Below, piece by piece: positions 7,084 through 16,115 of a stretch of DNA of 64,000 nt. The stretch spans positions 3,130,657 to 3,194,656 of the forward strand of contig NZ_LN913006.1 of the NCBI RefSeq assembly GCF_001487165.1, in the 5' to 3' direction. The translations under genes and the position numbers were made by a program. The stretch comes from Blautia massiliensis (ex Durand et al. 2017) (GTDB lineage: Bacteria > Bacillota > Clostridia > Lachnospirales > Lachnospiraceae). The number at the start of each line of letters is the position of its first letter. The first letter of the stretch is position 1. The notes beneath the pieces were generated by a model. It did not search any database. It was not told where the DNA came from and saw only the letters and a list, made by a program, of their open reading frames with translations.

Positions 7084-8001
7084 TTATCCCCTCCTTTTCA
7101 GGCTCATATAAGCCAGAGATTCATAACCTTTGGCAGTGGCACAGATATCATCAAGGATGGTAACTCGTGATTTGTCATACGCTCCAAAGTTACGGATCAG
7201 GCATCCACCGCCTCCGACCACATACAGGCGCATCAGGCCAGGATTGTATTCATATTTGCGGAGCGTGGCAAAAATATCTGTGACATACTGTCTGGCAACA
7301 GCAGTAATACAATCCAGATAAGACGCTGAAATGTCAGCGGTTCCAAACCGCAGAATCTGCTCTACGGTAGATTCTTCAATCTTTACTCCGAAGTTGTCCA
7401 GAACAGCGTTTTTAGCGGCAATCATGCATTGGTTTACGCCAAACTTTTCTGTCCAGCACCGGCTTTCCTGTGCTTTCTTATTATTGATATACAGAATGTT
7501 CATGGTTCCGTTGCCGATATCTGCAAGAAGATTTGTCCCCTTGAAATCTCCAAGTCGGTTTACGATAGCCGGATATCCCTGCGGGTAAAGGCTGCATCCC
7601 ACAAAACGGAGATGATACTCTTTGCTGTTAAATCGGTAATGGACTTCTGGATTCTGGAGCAGATAGGAACGGAAATCTTCTCTCTGGTTTCTGATCCATG
7701 TCAGAGGAAGCCCGGCAGCCAGATGAACGTCTGCTTCACGGATGGAAAAGACATTCAGTTCCCTTGCAATCGCCATGAGAGTTAGAAGATAATATTCTTC
7801 GTCCATAGCTTTATCTGGGATAAATTCTTTGTGTCCTTCGCCAATCCGGTAGTAAATGCCGTTATATTCCAGAATATTCCCGGTGAAGATGGGTTCTGTT
7901 TCATAGGCTTTGATTCCGGTTGGTGTGACGGTATTTGCTGTTTTCATGTTGCCGTAGCCGTGATCTACAGCAATGATTTTTGTGTTTCTGAGTTCTCGCA
8001 T
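7084..8001 (-). CDS. parM: ParM/StbA-family actin-like plasmid segregation ATPase
   Basis: A 305-residue actin-fold ATPase. Visible motifs are the phosphate-1 loop AVDHGYGNMKTAN near the N-terminus, the phosphate-2 loop LADIGNGTMNIL (about 175-186) and the adenosine loop LYVVGGGGCLIRNF (about 263-276). Such proteins polymerise to push plasmid copies apart. The ATG at 8001 follows GGAGGTGTTTTTT and is preferred over the much longer open frame reaching 8250. It forms an operon with the ParR-like gene. On an integrated element it implies a circular, partitioned stage after excision. Confidence 0.88.
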   Translation of the reverse strand: MRELRNTKIIAVDHGYGNMKTANTVTPTGIKAYETEPIFTGNILEYNGIYYRIGEGHKEFIPDKAMDEEYYLLTLMAIARELNVFSIREADVHLAAGLPLTWIRNQREDFRSYLLQNPEVHYRFNSKEYHLRFVGCSLYPQGYPAIVNRLGDFKGTNLLADIGNGTMNILYINNKKAQESRCWTEKFGVNQCMIAAKNAVLDNFGVKIEESTVEQILRFGTADISASYLDCITAVARQYVTDIFATLRKYEYNPGLMRLYVVGGGGCLIRNFGAYDKSRVTILDDICATAKGYESLAYMSLKRRG

Positions 8002-8214
8002 AAAAAACACCTCCATTTTCGTATTGATTAATTCAGCAGGCTGTACCGGTGTGGTACTGCTTTGCTGTGAGATAAGCATACGAAAGTTGGAGGAAAAAGA
8101 CATTGAGGGAAAATTGAGTTGGAATTGAAAAATAGGATATAATTTTGTAAAATAGAGCAATTTCTTTAGTTTTTTATAGCCCTGCATTTTTTTGTTATAA
8201 ACGTTCATTAAATG
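8002..8214. other. Upstream region of parM; possible centromere
   Basis: No gene is seen. An inverted repeat around GTACCGGTGTGGTAC lies at about 8051-8065. Because parMR centromeres usually sit upstream of parM, this region is the natural candidate, but clear iterated repeats are not visible. Confidence 0.3.
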
Positions 8215-8243
8215 TTGACATGTTATTATATAAATGGTAATAT
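8215..8243 (+). promoter_or_regulatory. Strong sigma-A promoter for the ABC/peptide cluster
   Basis: TTGACA (8215-8220), a 17-base spacer and TAATAT (8238-8243) form a near-consensus promoter reading rightward. It would give a ~290-base leader before the ABC permease gene and would also transcribe the signal-peptide remnant at 8338-8421. Confidence 0.7.
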
Positions 8244-8337
8244 TGTACAATAAAATGTGGAAAGTTGGATGGAATTTATTGAATTATAATAAAACTAATC
8301 GTACTTAACTGGCGGCTTATGTATTTGTAGAACTTAG

Positions 8338-8421
8338 AATAATAGAAAATTTAAAATATTATCAATTTTTACAGCTGTTGCAATGCTTTCAGTAGGAACA
8401 ACAGTTTTTGCAAGTCCTTAA
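8338..8421 (+). pseudogene. Remnant of a secreted-peptide gene (signal peptide only)
   Basis: The frame reads NNRKFKILSIFTAVAML then SVGTTVFASP and a stop: a basic N-region, a hydrophobic core and an Ala-Ser-type cleavage region, typical of a signal peptide. There is no start codon in frame (a stop precedes it at 8335-8337) and nothing follows the cleavage site. It lies between a strong promoter and the ABC transporter genes, so it may be what is left of an exported peptide or protein of this cluster. Confidence 0.5.
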
Positions 8422-8538
8422 CTGTTGTTTGATAAGGAGTGTAGTTTTATACAAATAGTGATATTATTGCAAAAAACTAGGATTTTATAAAAATAAAAAA
8501 ATCAAGTCTATAGCTGTTTGAAGTGAGGAGAAAAGCGT

Positions 8539-9294
8539 ATGAGAAATGTGTTGGCAACGGACATAAAAAACAATATTCGAAGCATTCGCTTTATTTTGGG
8601 GATTTTTCTAATCGTTTCGGCTACCCTGATGTCTGAGCATGAGATGTTGCAGAAGATCATAAATGCAGGCGGATCTGCAGAAGGACCAGGCTGGTTCGTA
8701 GCATACACCTATTGTATGAACAGCGTTAATATGCTTCTGTTTGTTCCCATTGCCGTTGCTTTTGCGGGTGGAGAGAATACGGAGGCTGAGCTGCACAGTC
8801 GTTTTTTTCTGTTCAGTTATATCCGTTCAGGGAGAAAACAGTATCTCGTAGGAAAAGCAGCAGGATTGTTGGTCTCCGGAGGTTTGACAGCTTTTTTAGC
8901 CATGGTGTTCCTTCTTGTAATCTGTATACTGAGGTTCGGTCAGTATCCTTCTCTGATTGACGGAAATTATGAGATGGCAGTGCTTGTGGGCAGAACGGCG
9001 GTAAGCTTTCTGAGATTGTTTTTAAATGGCGCTTTTTGGGCGCTAATTGGCGGTACGTCGGCTGTCATAACAAAAAATCGCTATATGTCCTATGCCGTTC
9101 CTTTTATTCTTTATTATGTCCTGACCGTATTTCAGGAGCGTTACTATCAAAAAGCATTCTTTCTGAGTCCCCGCTATTGGGCGGCGTCTATTTACTACAA
9201 TGATATCTTCTGCATTGCTATATTAGCGGTTGGAAGTTTTTTAACGGCACTGATCTTTATGTGCGCAATAGAAAGAAGGTTGCGGTATGCGTGA
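8539..9294 (+). CDS. ABC-2 type transporter permease 1
   Basis: A 251-residue membrane protein with about six hydrophobic segments (for example IRFILGIFLIVSATL near the N-terminus, MLLFVPIAVAFAGG, AFLAMVFLLVICIL, and ILAVGSFLTALIFMCAI near the C-terminus). It starts with a GAGGAGA ribosome site and overlaps the next permease gene by eight bases. With the second permease and the ATPase it would form one ABC exporter of the kind used for peptide export or self-protection. Substrate is unknown; the neighbouring radical SAM gene suggests a modified peptide. Confidence 0.8.
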   Translation: MRNVLATDIKNNIRSIRFILGIFLIVSATLMSEHEMLQKIINAGGSAEGPGWFVAYTYCMNSVNMLLFVPIAVAFAGGENTEAELHSRFFLFSYIRSGRKQYLVGKAAGLLVSGGLTAFLAMVFLLVICILRFGQYPSLIDGNYEMAVLVGRTAVSFLRLFLNGAFWALIGGTSAVITKNRYMSYAVPFILYYVLTVFQERYYQKAFFLSPRYWAASIYYNDIFCIAILAVGSFLTALIFMCAIERRLRYA

Positions 9295-10180
9295 TATTAA
9301 ACAGGCTTTTTGGATTGCAGGCCAGAATTTCTATGGATGGAAAAAAAGTCCGAGGATCTGGATGACCTTTATTTTGGCAGCTATATTATGTCTGATGCTG
9401 TCGGATCAGATTATTTCCCATGCGATAAAATATGAGACAATCCTTCAGGTATTCGAGCCGTTTATTTGGACATATGGGGATGCATCCTCTGTTATGCTGT
9501 CCTCCCTGCTTTTAATCCTGCTCTTTGCGGACATGCCATTTATCAGTCAGGCAACTCCGTATTGGCTTGTACGCACAAAACGGAAGATATGGCTTGCGGG
9601 TCAGATTATCTATGTGATCCTGGCGACTGTGATCTATAATATTTTTTTGGCTGTGATGCTTGGAATTATGGGAGCTCCCTTTTCCTTTACGGGAAATGTG
9701 TGGAGCGAAACAGCGGCAATGTTGGGCTATGGCGGTGGGGAGAGCATAACCGTTCCTGTTTCCATAAAAACAATGGAAAGCTCAACTCCTTATATGTGCG
9801 CAGCAATAGTGTTTGGACTTGTACTTTTATATACTCTTTTTATCGCAGTTCTCATGTTGTTTTTAAATCTGGCTGCGGGAAATATGGCAGGGGTGATCGG
9901 TGCTTTTGCAGTCAGTCTGTATGGGCTCCTGCTGAACCCAGATGTTTTCCGGAAACTGTTTCATTTTACAGAAAGTCAGGAATATAGGGCGAACGTGTTC
10001 TGCGGCTGGCTGTCTCCGTTGAACCAAGCTACCTTTCCCATGCACAGCTTTGGTTATGATTACCTGCCAGGGATCGGGATGAGCATGTTCATATTTGCAA
10101 TATTAATCATAGCGCTGATCGGCTTGTCAGCCGTCCGAATTAAGGGCTATAATTTCTCTTTTACGCAGACAAACGAATAA
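9287..10180 (+). CDS. ABC-2 type transporter permease 2
   Basis: A 297-residue membrane protein with about six membrane segments (WMTFILAAILCLML, VMLSSLLLILLFADM, IIYVILATVIYNIFLAVMLG, AAIVFGLVLLYTLFIAVLML, IGMSMFIFAILIIALIGL). Its start overlaps the end of permease 1, showing translational coupling, and its stop is directly followed by the ATPase leader. It probably pairs with permease 1 as a heterodimeric membrane unit. Confidence 0.8.
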   Translation: MRDIKQAFWIAGQNFYGWKKSPRIWMTFILAAILCLMLSDQIISHAIKYETILQVFEPFIWTYGDASSVMLSSLLLILLFADMPFISQATPYWLVRTKRKIWLAGQIIYVILATVIYNIFLAVMLGIMGAPFSFTGNVWSETAAMLGYGGGESITVPVSIKTMESSTPYMCAAIVFGLVLLYTLFIAVLMLFLNLAAGNMAGVIGAFAVSLYGLLLNPDVFRKLFHFTESQEYRANVFCGWLSPLNQATFPMHSFGYDYLPGIGMSMFIFAILIIALIGLSAVRIKGYNFSFTQTNE

Positions 10181-10192
10181 ATGGAGGGCAAA

Positions 10193-10834
10193 ATGGAATA
10201 TGCAATCAGGTTGAAGGGACTGACAAAATCCTTTCAAAAAGAAAAAGTATTAAAGAACATTACCCATGATTTTGAAAAAGGGAAGATTCATGGGATTATG
10301 GGGTTTAACGGTTCAGGGAAAACCGTAATGTTTAAATGCATCTGTGGATTTTTACAACCTGAGAGCGGCACAGTGCTCGTAGGGGGAAAACAGATCGGGA
10401 AGGAGCTGGACTTTCCAGATTCCGTAGGCATTATCATTGAAAACCCTGGCTTCTTTCTGGATCTCAGCGGTTTTGCGAATTTAAAGAGACTGGCGTCTCT
10501 GAAACACCGTATTTCCGATGACGATGTGAGGGCGACGATGCGTGCCCTAGGGCTTGATCCTCTGTCTAAAAAGAAGGTAGGACAGTATTCTCTTGGAATG
10601 CGTGAACGTCTTGGTATCGCACAGGCAATCATGGAAGATCCGGAGCTTTTGATATTGGACGAGCCTTTTAATGGTCTGGACAAGCAGGGGGCAGGAGAGG
10701 TCTGCGAGCTTTTGCGGGGATTAAAGGAACGAGGGAAGACTATTCTTATCGCAGCACATAACATGCTGGAGATCGAATGGCTCTGCGATACGATCTGTGA
10801 GATGGATGCAGGTGTCCTGACGCAGATAAAATAA
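10193..10834 (+). CDS. ABC transporter ATP-binding protein
   Basis: A 213-residue ABC ATPase with Walker A GFNGSGKT (about residues 38-45), signature motif YSLGMRERLGIAQAI, Walker B LLILDEPFNGLD and the switch His in IAAHNM. The asparagine in Walker A (GFNGSGKT) is common in this exporter group. The ATG at 10193 is preferred over 10181 because GGAGG at 10183-10187 serves it. It closes the three-gene transporter unit and is followed 18 bases later by the radical SAM gene. Confidence 0.9.
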   Translation: MEYAIRLKGLTKSFQKEKVLKNITHDFEKGKIHGIMGFNGSGKTVMFKCICGFLQPESGTVLVGGKQIGKELDFPDSVGIIIENPGFFLDLSGFANLKRLASLKHRISDDDVRATMRALGLDPLSKKKVGQYSLGMRERLGIAQAIMEDPELLILDEPFNGLDKQGAGEVCELLRGLKERGKTILIAAHNMLEIEWLCDTICEMDAGVLTQIK

Positions 10835-10852
10835 AAATACGGGGGAAAGAAT

Positions 10853-12135
10853 ATGGGAAAGGTATTAATTAAATGCATTCAAACACCAATGCAGAAATAT
10901 TTTTATGATCGTTCTTTGGATTCTGTAGTTATGGTGAATGATGAAGAATATCAGATATTAAAAACTGTGGAAAAGACAAAATTGGTTCCTGATGGAGTGT
11001 TAAGACGGTTTGTGAAAAGCGGATTATTGCGTGAGACTGCGATAGAAGAAATTGAGCATCCTGAGACAGAAAACTTACATTTGTTGGCAGAACATTATAT
11101 GGGCAATCTGATTTTGCAGGTAACTCAGCAGTGTAATTTGAGATGCAAATATTGTGCATATTCTGGAAACTACTATAATCGTTCCCATACGTCAAATAGG
11201 ATGGATTTCGAGACAGCCAAAAAAGCAATAGACTTTTATTTGAAAAGAAGCGAAAAAGCGGATCAACTTGCATTATCATTTTATGGGGGTGAGCCTCTTC
11301 TGGAATTTGAATTGATTAAGAAATGTGTTTCCTATATTTTACAACGTAAAGGGGATAAAAAAATTCTTTTTACTATGACGACTAATGGGACTTTAATGAC
11401 AGAAGATGTCATAGAATTTTTGGTAAAATATGAGTTTAATCTTATGATTAGCCTTGATGGTGATAAGAAAAGTCACGATATAAATCGAAGATTTAAAACA
11501 GGAAAAGGTTCATTTGACATTATTTTAGAAAATTTGAGTAGACTGAAAGCTTACAATGAAGAGTACTATTCAAAAGTTTTGTTTAATTGTGTTATTAGTT
11601 CTTCATCAGATCTTGAAAATATATATATCGATTTTATTCGGAAGAAGAGCTGTTTGAAGCAGGGACAGTGAATTTCAATTATGTAAATCCAGTTGGTTTA
11701 AAAGATGAGACATTGTCGCGCATAACACAAAAAAATTTCAGAGTACATCGACTAGCATATATAAAGATGATTTTATCTGTATTAGAGAAGCGAAAATGGG
11801 ATGCACAAAGTCGATTGTTGCGAAGAGAACTGCAAGATATTGAGTTATTATATGAACAGCTACATAGTCATGTTGCTGAAGGCAAAAAAACACATCATGG
11901 TGGTCCATGCATTCCTGCAGTTAGAAGACTATTTGTGGATACAAAAGGTGAATTTTTTCCATGTGAAAGAGTTTCGGAAGAAGATTCAGAAATGTGCATC
12001 GGAAGTTTGGATTCGGGATTTGATTTTGATAAAATGAGTTTCCTACTTAACCATGGTAAGATGATTAAAGAAAAATGTTTAGGATGTTGGAATTTGAGAA
12101 TGTGTGCATATTGTTTGGCGCAAATTCCAAAATAA
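10853..12135 (+). pseudogene. Radical SAM/SPASM peptide maturase (CcpM-like), frameshifted
   Basis: The N-terminal part holds the radical SAM cluster motif CNLRCKYC (about residues 94-101) and SFYGGEPLLEF; the C-terminal part holds a SPASM-like cysteine set (GGPCIPAVRRLFVD, FFPCERV, CLGCWNLRMCAYC). It resembles the Cys-rich peptide maturases (CcpM, CLI_3235 type) as I recall them. The frame breaks at the TTTT run 11632-11635. Adding one T gives an unbroken IDFYSEEELFEAGTVNFNYV reading, whereas the present frame ends at 11669-11671. The second half stays open in the other frame to 12135. A one-base loss, phase variation or a sequencing error would all explain this. No Cys-rich precursor peptide is found nearby. 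Confidence 0.82.
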
Positions 12136-12263
12136 ATAAGGTAGTCTGTTTCTAAAAAATATACGAAAACGTTAATAGTGTCAGGAAGGTATTTATAAGT
12201 TAAAGAGTTTATAATTGAAGTTTCGTGAAAAAGCGACAATTCTATAAGATATATGGAGGAAAA

Positions 12264-13784
12264 ATGAAAAAAAGTGTTCTAGCAATTATGGTAGGTGCGT
12301 TGTGTATTATTCTTTCCAGCTGTCAGGAAACACCAGAGGAGAGTTCGGTAGTCAGCAAAGTGGATGGGATTAGCGAGGCGGCTGTCTGTGAACCTCTTAA
12401 AAAAGGAGAAAAGAGAGAGACAAATGTTCCAACGCATTGGAAATTTGAAGAAAAGAAAAGCAACGACCGTGTGGTTATCCAGGCAGATATTAAGTTGGGC
12501 GAACAAAGCATTGGCAATCTTCCAGTCATAGAGATGCAAAATCACGAGTTAACGCAGGAAGAACTGAATGGATTGATTGATTATTTTACGGACGGTGAGG
12601 AACTATATATGCCACAGATGGTGACAAAGGATGCGTATCAGGAAGTGTTAGACAGGATTTCCAGCAAGGAAGGAAGTTACTTGCAATCAGCATATTCTAC
12701 ATCGATTGCAGGGATTCAAAACGCAACCCGAGAGGGGATGGAGCTTGCACCGGATGAAGCGTCTGCACCGGAAAAGATGGAGATAAAATTTCAAAAAAAA
12801 ACAGAGGATCACGGTGTGGAAGCGGCACGGAGTTGGATGAGTACTGAATTGGAAAACACAGATACAGAGGATTATTTTACTGCAGATGTGGGCGAGGACA
12901 GGAAGGCATATATAGAAGCAGAGCGGTATAATCAGGAAATTGACAATGACAGTAGTTTTCTCTGGATGGAGGGTTCTAATTTTATAGAAGAAGAAACAAT
13001 AGAAACTGAGGAAATGCAGAGTGAGTATTACAGTAGCTTTGGCATGGATACCAACGGCTATACAGAGAAATTTCATGAACTGGCAGATGCGTATCGAAAG
13101 TGCATGGACAAGATCACCTTTACAGAGGAAGATGGAAAGGAACAGGCAGAACAAGTTTTAGAGGATTTAGGTATCGATGGAATGGGCCTTGTAGATTCTG
13201 ATCGTACCGTGTGGTTCCCGAATGGCGCATGTTCAGAGCGCAATGGTCTGGGACTTGGTAGTGATGCTTTGTGGCAGGGAGATCTGGATAGAGGATTACC
13301 GGGATATCTGTATTGTTTTTCGAAAAGTGTAGAGGGTATTACTTCAGTTCCTGATGGCGTGGTTGCGGAAGAAACAGTGGATAGTTATGTGCCTCCGTTC
13401 CAGGTAGAAACAATCTCTATTCTGATAACAGAGGAAGGAATTAAATATTTTAAATGGGATGGGATATCGGAAGAAGTCTGTACGGTGACGGAAAATACAA
13501 AGCTTCTGCCTTTTGAAAAAATACAGGCAAAGCTGACAGATCAGATTTTTTATTGGTATTCCGGAAAAGGCCAGTCTGCCAACGACACTACCGCACTGGA
13601 GTATGATGTGGTAAACGCAAAATTGCAGTATACTTATACCACAGCCTATCAGGAGCCGAAACACGCATGGTTGGTTCCAGCATGGATTTTTACTGTCAGG
13701 GAAAGTATTGGTGGAAATTCTCTACAGGAGCTTTCTTATGTGATCAATGCTTATGATGGCAGTGTGATTGGAGAAGCATATTAG
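12264..13784 (+). CDS. Putative lipoprotein of unknown function
   Basis: A 506-residue protein with a lipoprotein signal peptide: KKSVLAIMVGALCIILSSC, with LSSC as lipobox and Cys about 20 as lipidation site. The mature part is acidic, begins with a low-complexity segment and has several Tyr/Trp-rich segments near the C-terminus (IFYWYSGKGQ, HAWLVPAWIF, YDGSVIGEAY) that recall propeptide/PepSY-like or DUF6034-type lipoproteins; the family is not certain. The ATG at 12264 has GGAGGA just upstream; the reading from 12225 is rejected. It sits between the maturase and the subtilase and would be on the outer face of the membrane, perhaps as an immunity or processing factor of the cluster. Confidence 0.7.
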   Translation: MKKSVLAIMVGALCIILSSCQETPEESSVVSKVDGISEAAVCEPLKKGEKRETNVPTHWKFEEKKSNDRVVIQADIKLGEQSIGNLPVIEMQNHELTQEELNGLIDYFTDGEELYMPQMVTKDAYQEVLDRISSKEGSYLQSAYSTSIAGIQNATREGMELAPDEASAPEKMEIKFQKKTEDHGVEAARSWMSTELENTDTEDYFTADVGEDRKAYIEAERYNQEIDNDSSFLWMEGSNFIEEETIETEEMQSEYYSSFGMDTNGYTEKFHELADAYRKCMDKITFTEEDGKEQAEQVLEDLGIDGMGLVDSDRTVWFPNGACSERNGLGLGSDALWQGDLDRGLPGYLYCFSKSVEGITSVPDGVVAEETVDSYVPPFQVETISILITEEGIKYFKWDGISEEVCTVTENTKLLPFEKIQAKLTDQIFYWYSGKGQSANDTTALEYDVVNAKLQYTYTTAYQEPKHAWLVPAWIFTVRESIGGNSLQELSYVINAYDGSVIGEAY

Positions 13785-13899
13785 GGTTCAGCGACACTTG
13801 AATTTTTATTGACCATAGAATTACAAGGTTTATCATGAGAATAATAAATATGCGATATTTGGCTTGGATATATAACAGGTAAGAATAGGAATAGTGCAA

Positions 13900-14994
13900 A
13901 TGATTAAGCTCGCATTGATTGATAACGGTATACCTTATCATATGAGAAATAACAGGAATCAAAGGATTGTTCATAAATCTTTTTTGGCTTCTAAATGCGA
14001 TCCAAGTGAGTATAAAGACGATAAATCATTCCATGGCGCTGTATGCGTCGGAATTATCACAAGCATATGTAGTGATATAGAATTATGGGACTTGAATGTG
14101 ACTGACTCTGCAGGAACAACACAGATCACAGTTTTGCTGGAAGCTTTGGAATGGTGTATTCAAAATAAAATAAAGTTAATTCACATGAGTCTTGGAACAA
14201 TCAATTATTTTGATATTAAACCCTTATGGATTCAAATAAAAAGATTACTTGATGCTGATGCGATTATAGTAGCAGCATATCATAACAGAAATATAAAGAC
14301 TTATCCAGCTGCATATCCAGGTGTTTTTGGTGTCAGGCAGGATCGTTATGGTCTTTTGGGAAATGGTCAAATTCTGTTTCAAGAACAAAAAGGTTATAAT
14401 ATTGAGAATTCTATTATAGCAAATTTTTCGTGGAATGGGATCGTAAATCAAGCCAATAGTTATGCGGCTCCTGTTGTCACTGGACATATTGCTACATATT
14501 TAAACAGAAAGCCCACAGCAGGATTTGATGATGTTATGGACTTTTTGATGACTATAGCAACGCATAAATCTGATTATCCGGATATACTAGAAAATGTAAT
14601 AAGGGATAAAACCAATATAGAGATACCGGTAATTGCCGGTATTGATTTAGATTACGAGGAAATGATACAGCTAAAAGTGATGTTTAGTCAGAACGGTTAT
14701 TACGCAATAAATCTGCAGAAAAATCCTTTAGATGAAAATGTAATTCCTTTAGAATATTATGACGATTCCAATGAGTCATTGAACGATATCCTTTATACAG
14801 TATATATAGCTTATGAACCTGATATTATTCTTTTGAATCAAGAGGAAGAAATATTTGAAAGTAGTAAGGCATCAGATATAGATATGTATATTGTGCGTAA
14901 AAATAATATGTATGAATTGTATGCAGAAGATCGAATAGGAATAACTTACAATATAGAGGATATATATGAGCTTGTTTGTCAATATTTTGCTTAA
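13900..14994 (+). CDS. S8-family subtilase of the peptide cluster
   Basis: A 364-residue divergent subtilisin-like protein. The expected triad can be traced: Asp in LALIDNGI near the N-terminus, His in FHGAVCVGII (about 47) and Ser in NSYAAPVVTGH (about 190). The oxyanion region AAYHNRN replaces the usual SAGN. The last ~150 residues are an unfamiliar acidic domain. No signal peptide is present, so it acts in the cytoplasm. Subtilases in radical-SAM peptide clusters are thought to remove leader peptides, and that is the likely role here. The ATG at 13900 has AGGA nine bases upstream. Distinct from the interrupted Csp-like peptidase at the element borders. Confidence 0.75.
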   Translation: MIKLALIDNGIPYHMRNNRNQRIVHKSFLASKCDPSEYKDDKSFHGAVCVGIITSICSDIELWDLNVTDSAGTTQITVLLEALEWCIQNKIKLIHMSLGTINYFDIKPLWIQIKRLLDADAIIVAAYHNRNIKTYPAAYPGVFGVRQDRYGLLGNGQILFQEQKGYNIENSIIANFSWNGIVNQANSYAAPVVTGHIATYLNRKPTAGFDDVMDFLMTIATHKSDYPDILENVIRDKTNIEIPVIAGIDLDYEEMIQLKVMFSQNGYYAINLQKNPLDENVIPLEYYDDSNESLNDILYTVYIAYEPDIILLNQEEEIFESSKASDIDMYIVRKNNMYELYAEDRIGITYNIEDIYELVCQYFA

Positions 14995-15013
14995 CGAATA
15001 GTGAGGATGGCAA

Positions 15014-15877
15014 TTGGATATGAGAGAAAATGGGAAAACATGGTATCGAATTTGTAAAATGTTGTGTGAATATAAAAAGTATTTTCCAGGGATTATCTGT
15101 TGCCTTTTGGGTTCATCATTCATAACGTTTATACACCCACTGCTTATAAGACAAATAACAGATTGTGGTATATTGCAGAAAAACATGAAATACATTCTTT
15201 TATTTTCTGTTATATTAATAATAATTTCTTTAACCCAGCAAGAGTTAAATATAATCCAAACAAAATTATTTTCAAATGTACATAATCAGTTTACACATTC
15301 TCTCTATAAAAAGACTTACTGGAAAATCAATAGGATGAAAATACAGTATTTTGCTGAAAGAGGAAGTGCAGAGATTATAAATACAATTGGTATGGATATT
15401 GATAATGTGTCATCTGTTGTGGATCAGATTACTCAGTTTTCTATATCATCAATTCTCCAAATAATAGGAGGAGTAGTTGGGCTGTCCTTATTAGACTGGA
15501 AATTAGCAATATTGATAGAAGCAATTATTCCACTGAAATTTATAATAGTGTCCTATTGTGCAAACAAGAAACGGGAAGTGTTTGAACAGTGGATTGAGGA
15601 TAAACGAAAGTTTATGAGTTGGTTTGCCGAGTGTATAAATGGAATTCATGAAATGAAGCTCTGGAATCTGTTTCAGGTAAAAAAATCTCAATTTGAAGGT
15701 CTGCAAAAAGATTTGATGGATTCATATAAAAAGAACGCAATGCTAGATGAATATAGTACTGTCAGTGTTGTAGTAATAGACACGGTTGTAAATGCGTTAT
15801 TATATATATTAAGTGGGCTTTTTATAATAAAAGGAGAATTCACTATAGGCGGAGCATTTGCTTTTATTACATATTGA
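15014..15877 (+). pseudogene. ABC exporter, truncated after its membrane domain
   Basis: A 287-residue protein that covers only the transmembrane domain of an ABC exporter: five or six membrane segments (YFPGIICCLLGSSFITFI, YILLFSVILIIISL, ILQIIGGVVGLSLL, LAILIEAIIPLKFIIVSY, VVNALLYILSGLFIIKG) and a typical FTIGGAFAFITY end. It stops where further membrane helix and the ATPase domain should follow, and none of Walker A, signature or Walker B is found before the next gene. A short open stretch (about 15885-15997) may be leftover sequence. The TTG at 15014 fits the GAGG site better than the ATG at 15020. Probably non-functional. Confidence 0.78.
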
Positions 15878-16032
15878 ACAAGCAGAGGAGCATATTTACA
15901 AGTTCTCAGGCATTGATGAAGGCAATATACCTAGACTATAAAAAATTTGAGATAGGAGGAGCGAAAAGTGTCAAAAAAAGAAAAGTGATCCTTATGTAAA
16001 CGCTCCATGTCTAAGAAAAAATGGAAATGGAC

Positions 16033-16072
16033 AAGCGCCTAGTCTTGGAGTGTATCTCAAAACTAGGCGTTT
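16033..16072 (+). terminator. Hairpin between converging genes
   Basis: AAGCGCCTAGT pairs with ACTAGGCGTTT (one G-T or mismatch) around an 18-base loop, followed by ACATTATT. It lies between the truncated ABC gene and the convergent STAND gene and could end transcription from the left. Confidence 0.5.
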
Positions 16073-16115
16073 ACATTATTGAGGCAATATATTTTACAAG
16101 TGTTTGTAGGAACCG

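Noticed and set aside
8002..8250. Long N-terminal extension of ParM in the open frame to 8250
   Set aside because: GGAGGTG directly precedes the ATG at 8001, which starts the actin-type fold; the extension has no conserved features and crosses a promoter region.
8255..8308. 17-codon frame starting MWKVGWNLLN after the strong promoter
   Set aside because: It has no ribosome site and sits at the predicted transcript start; not supported as a precursor peptide.
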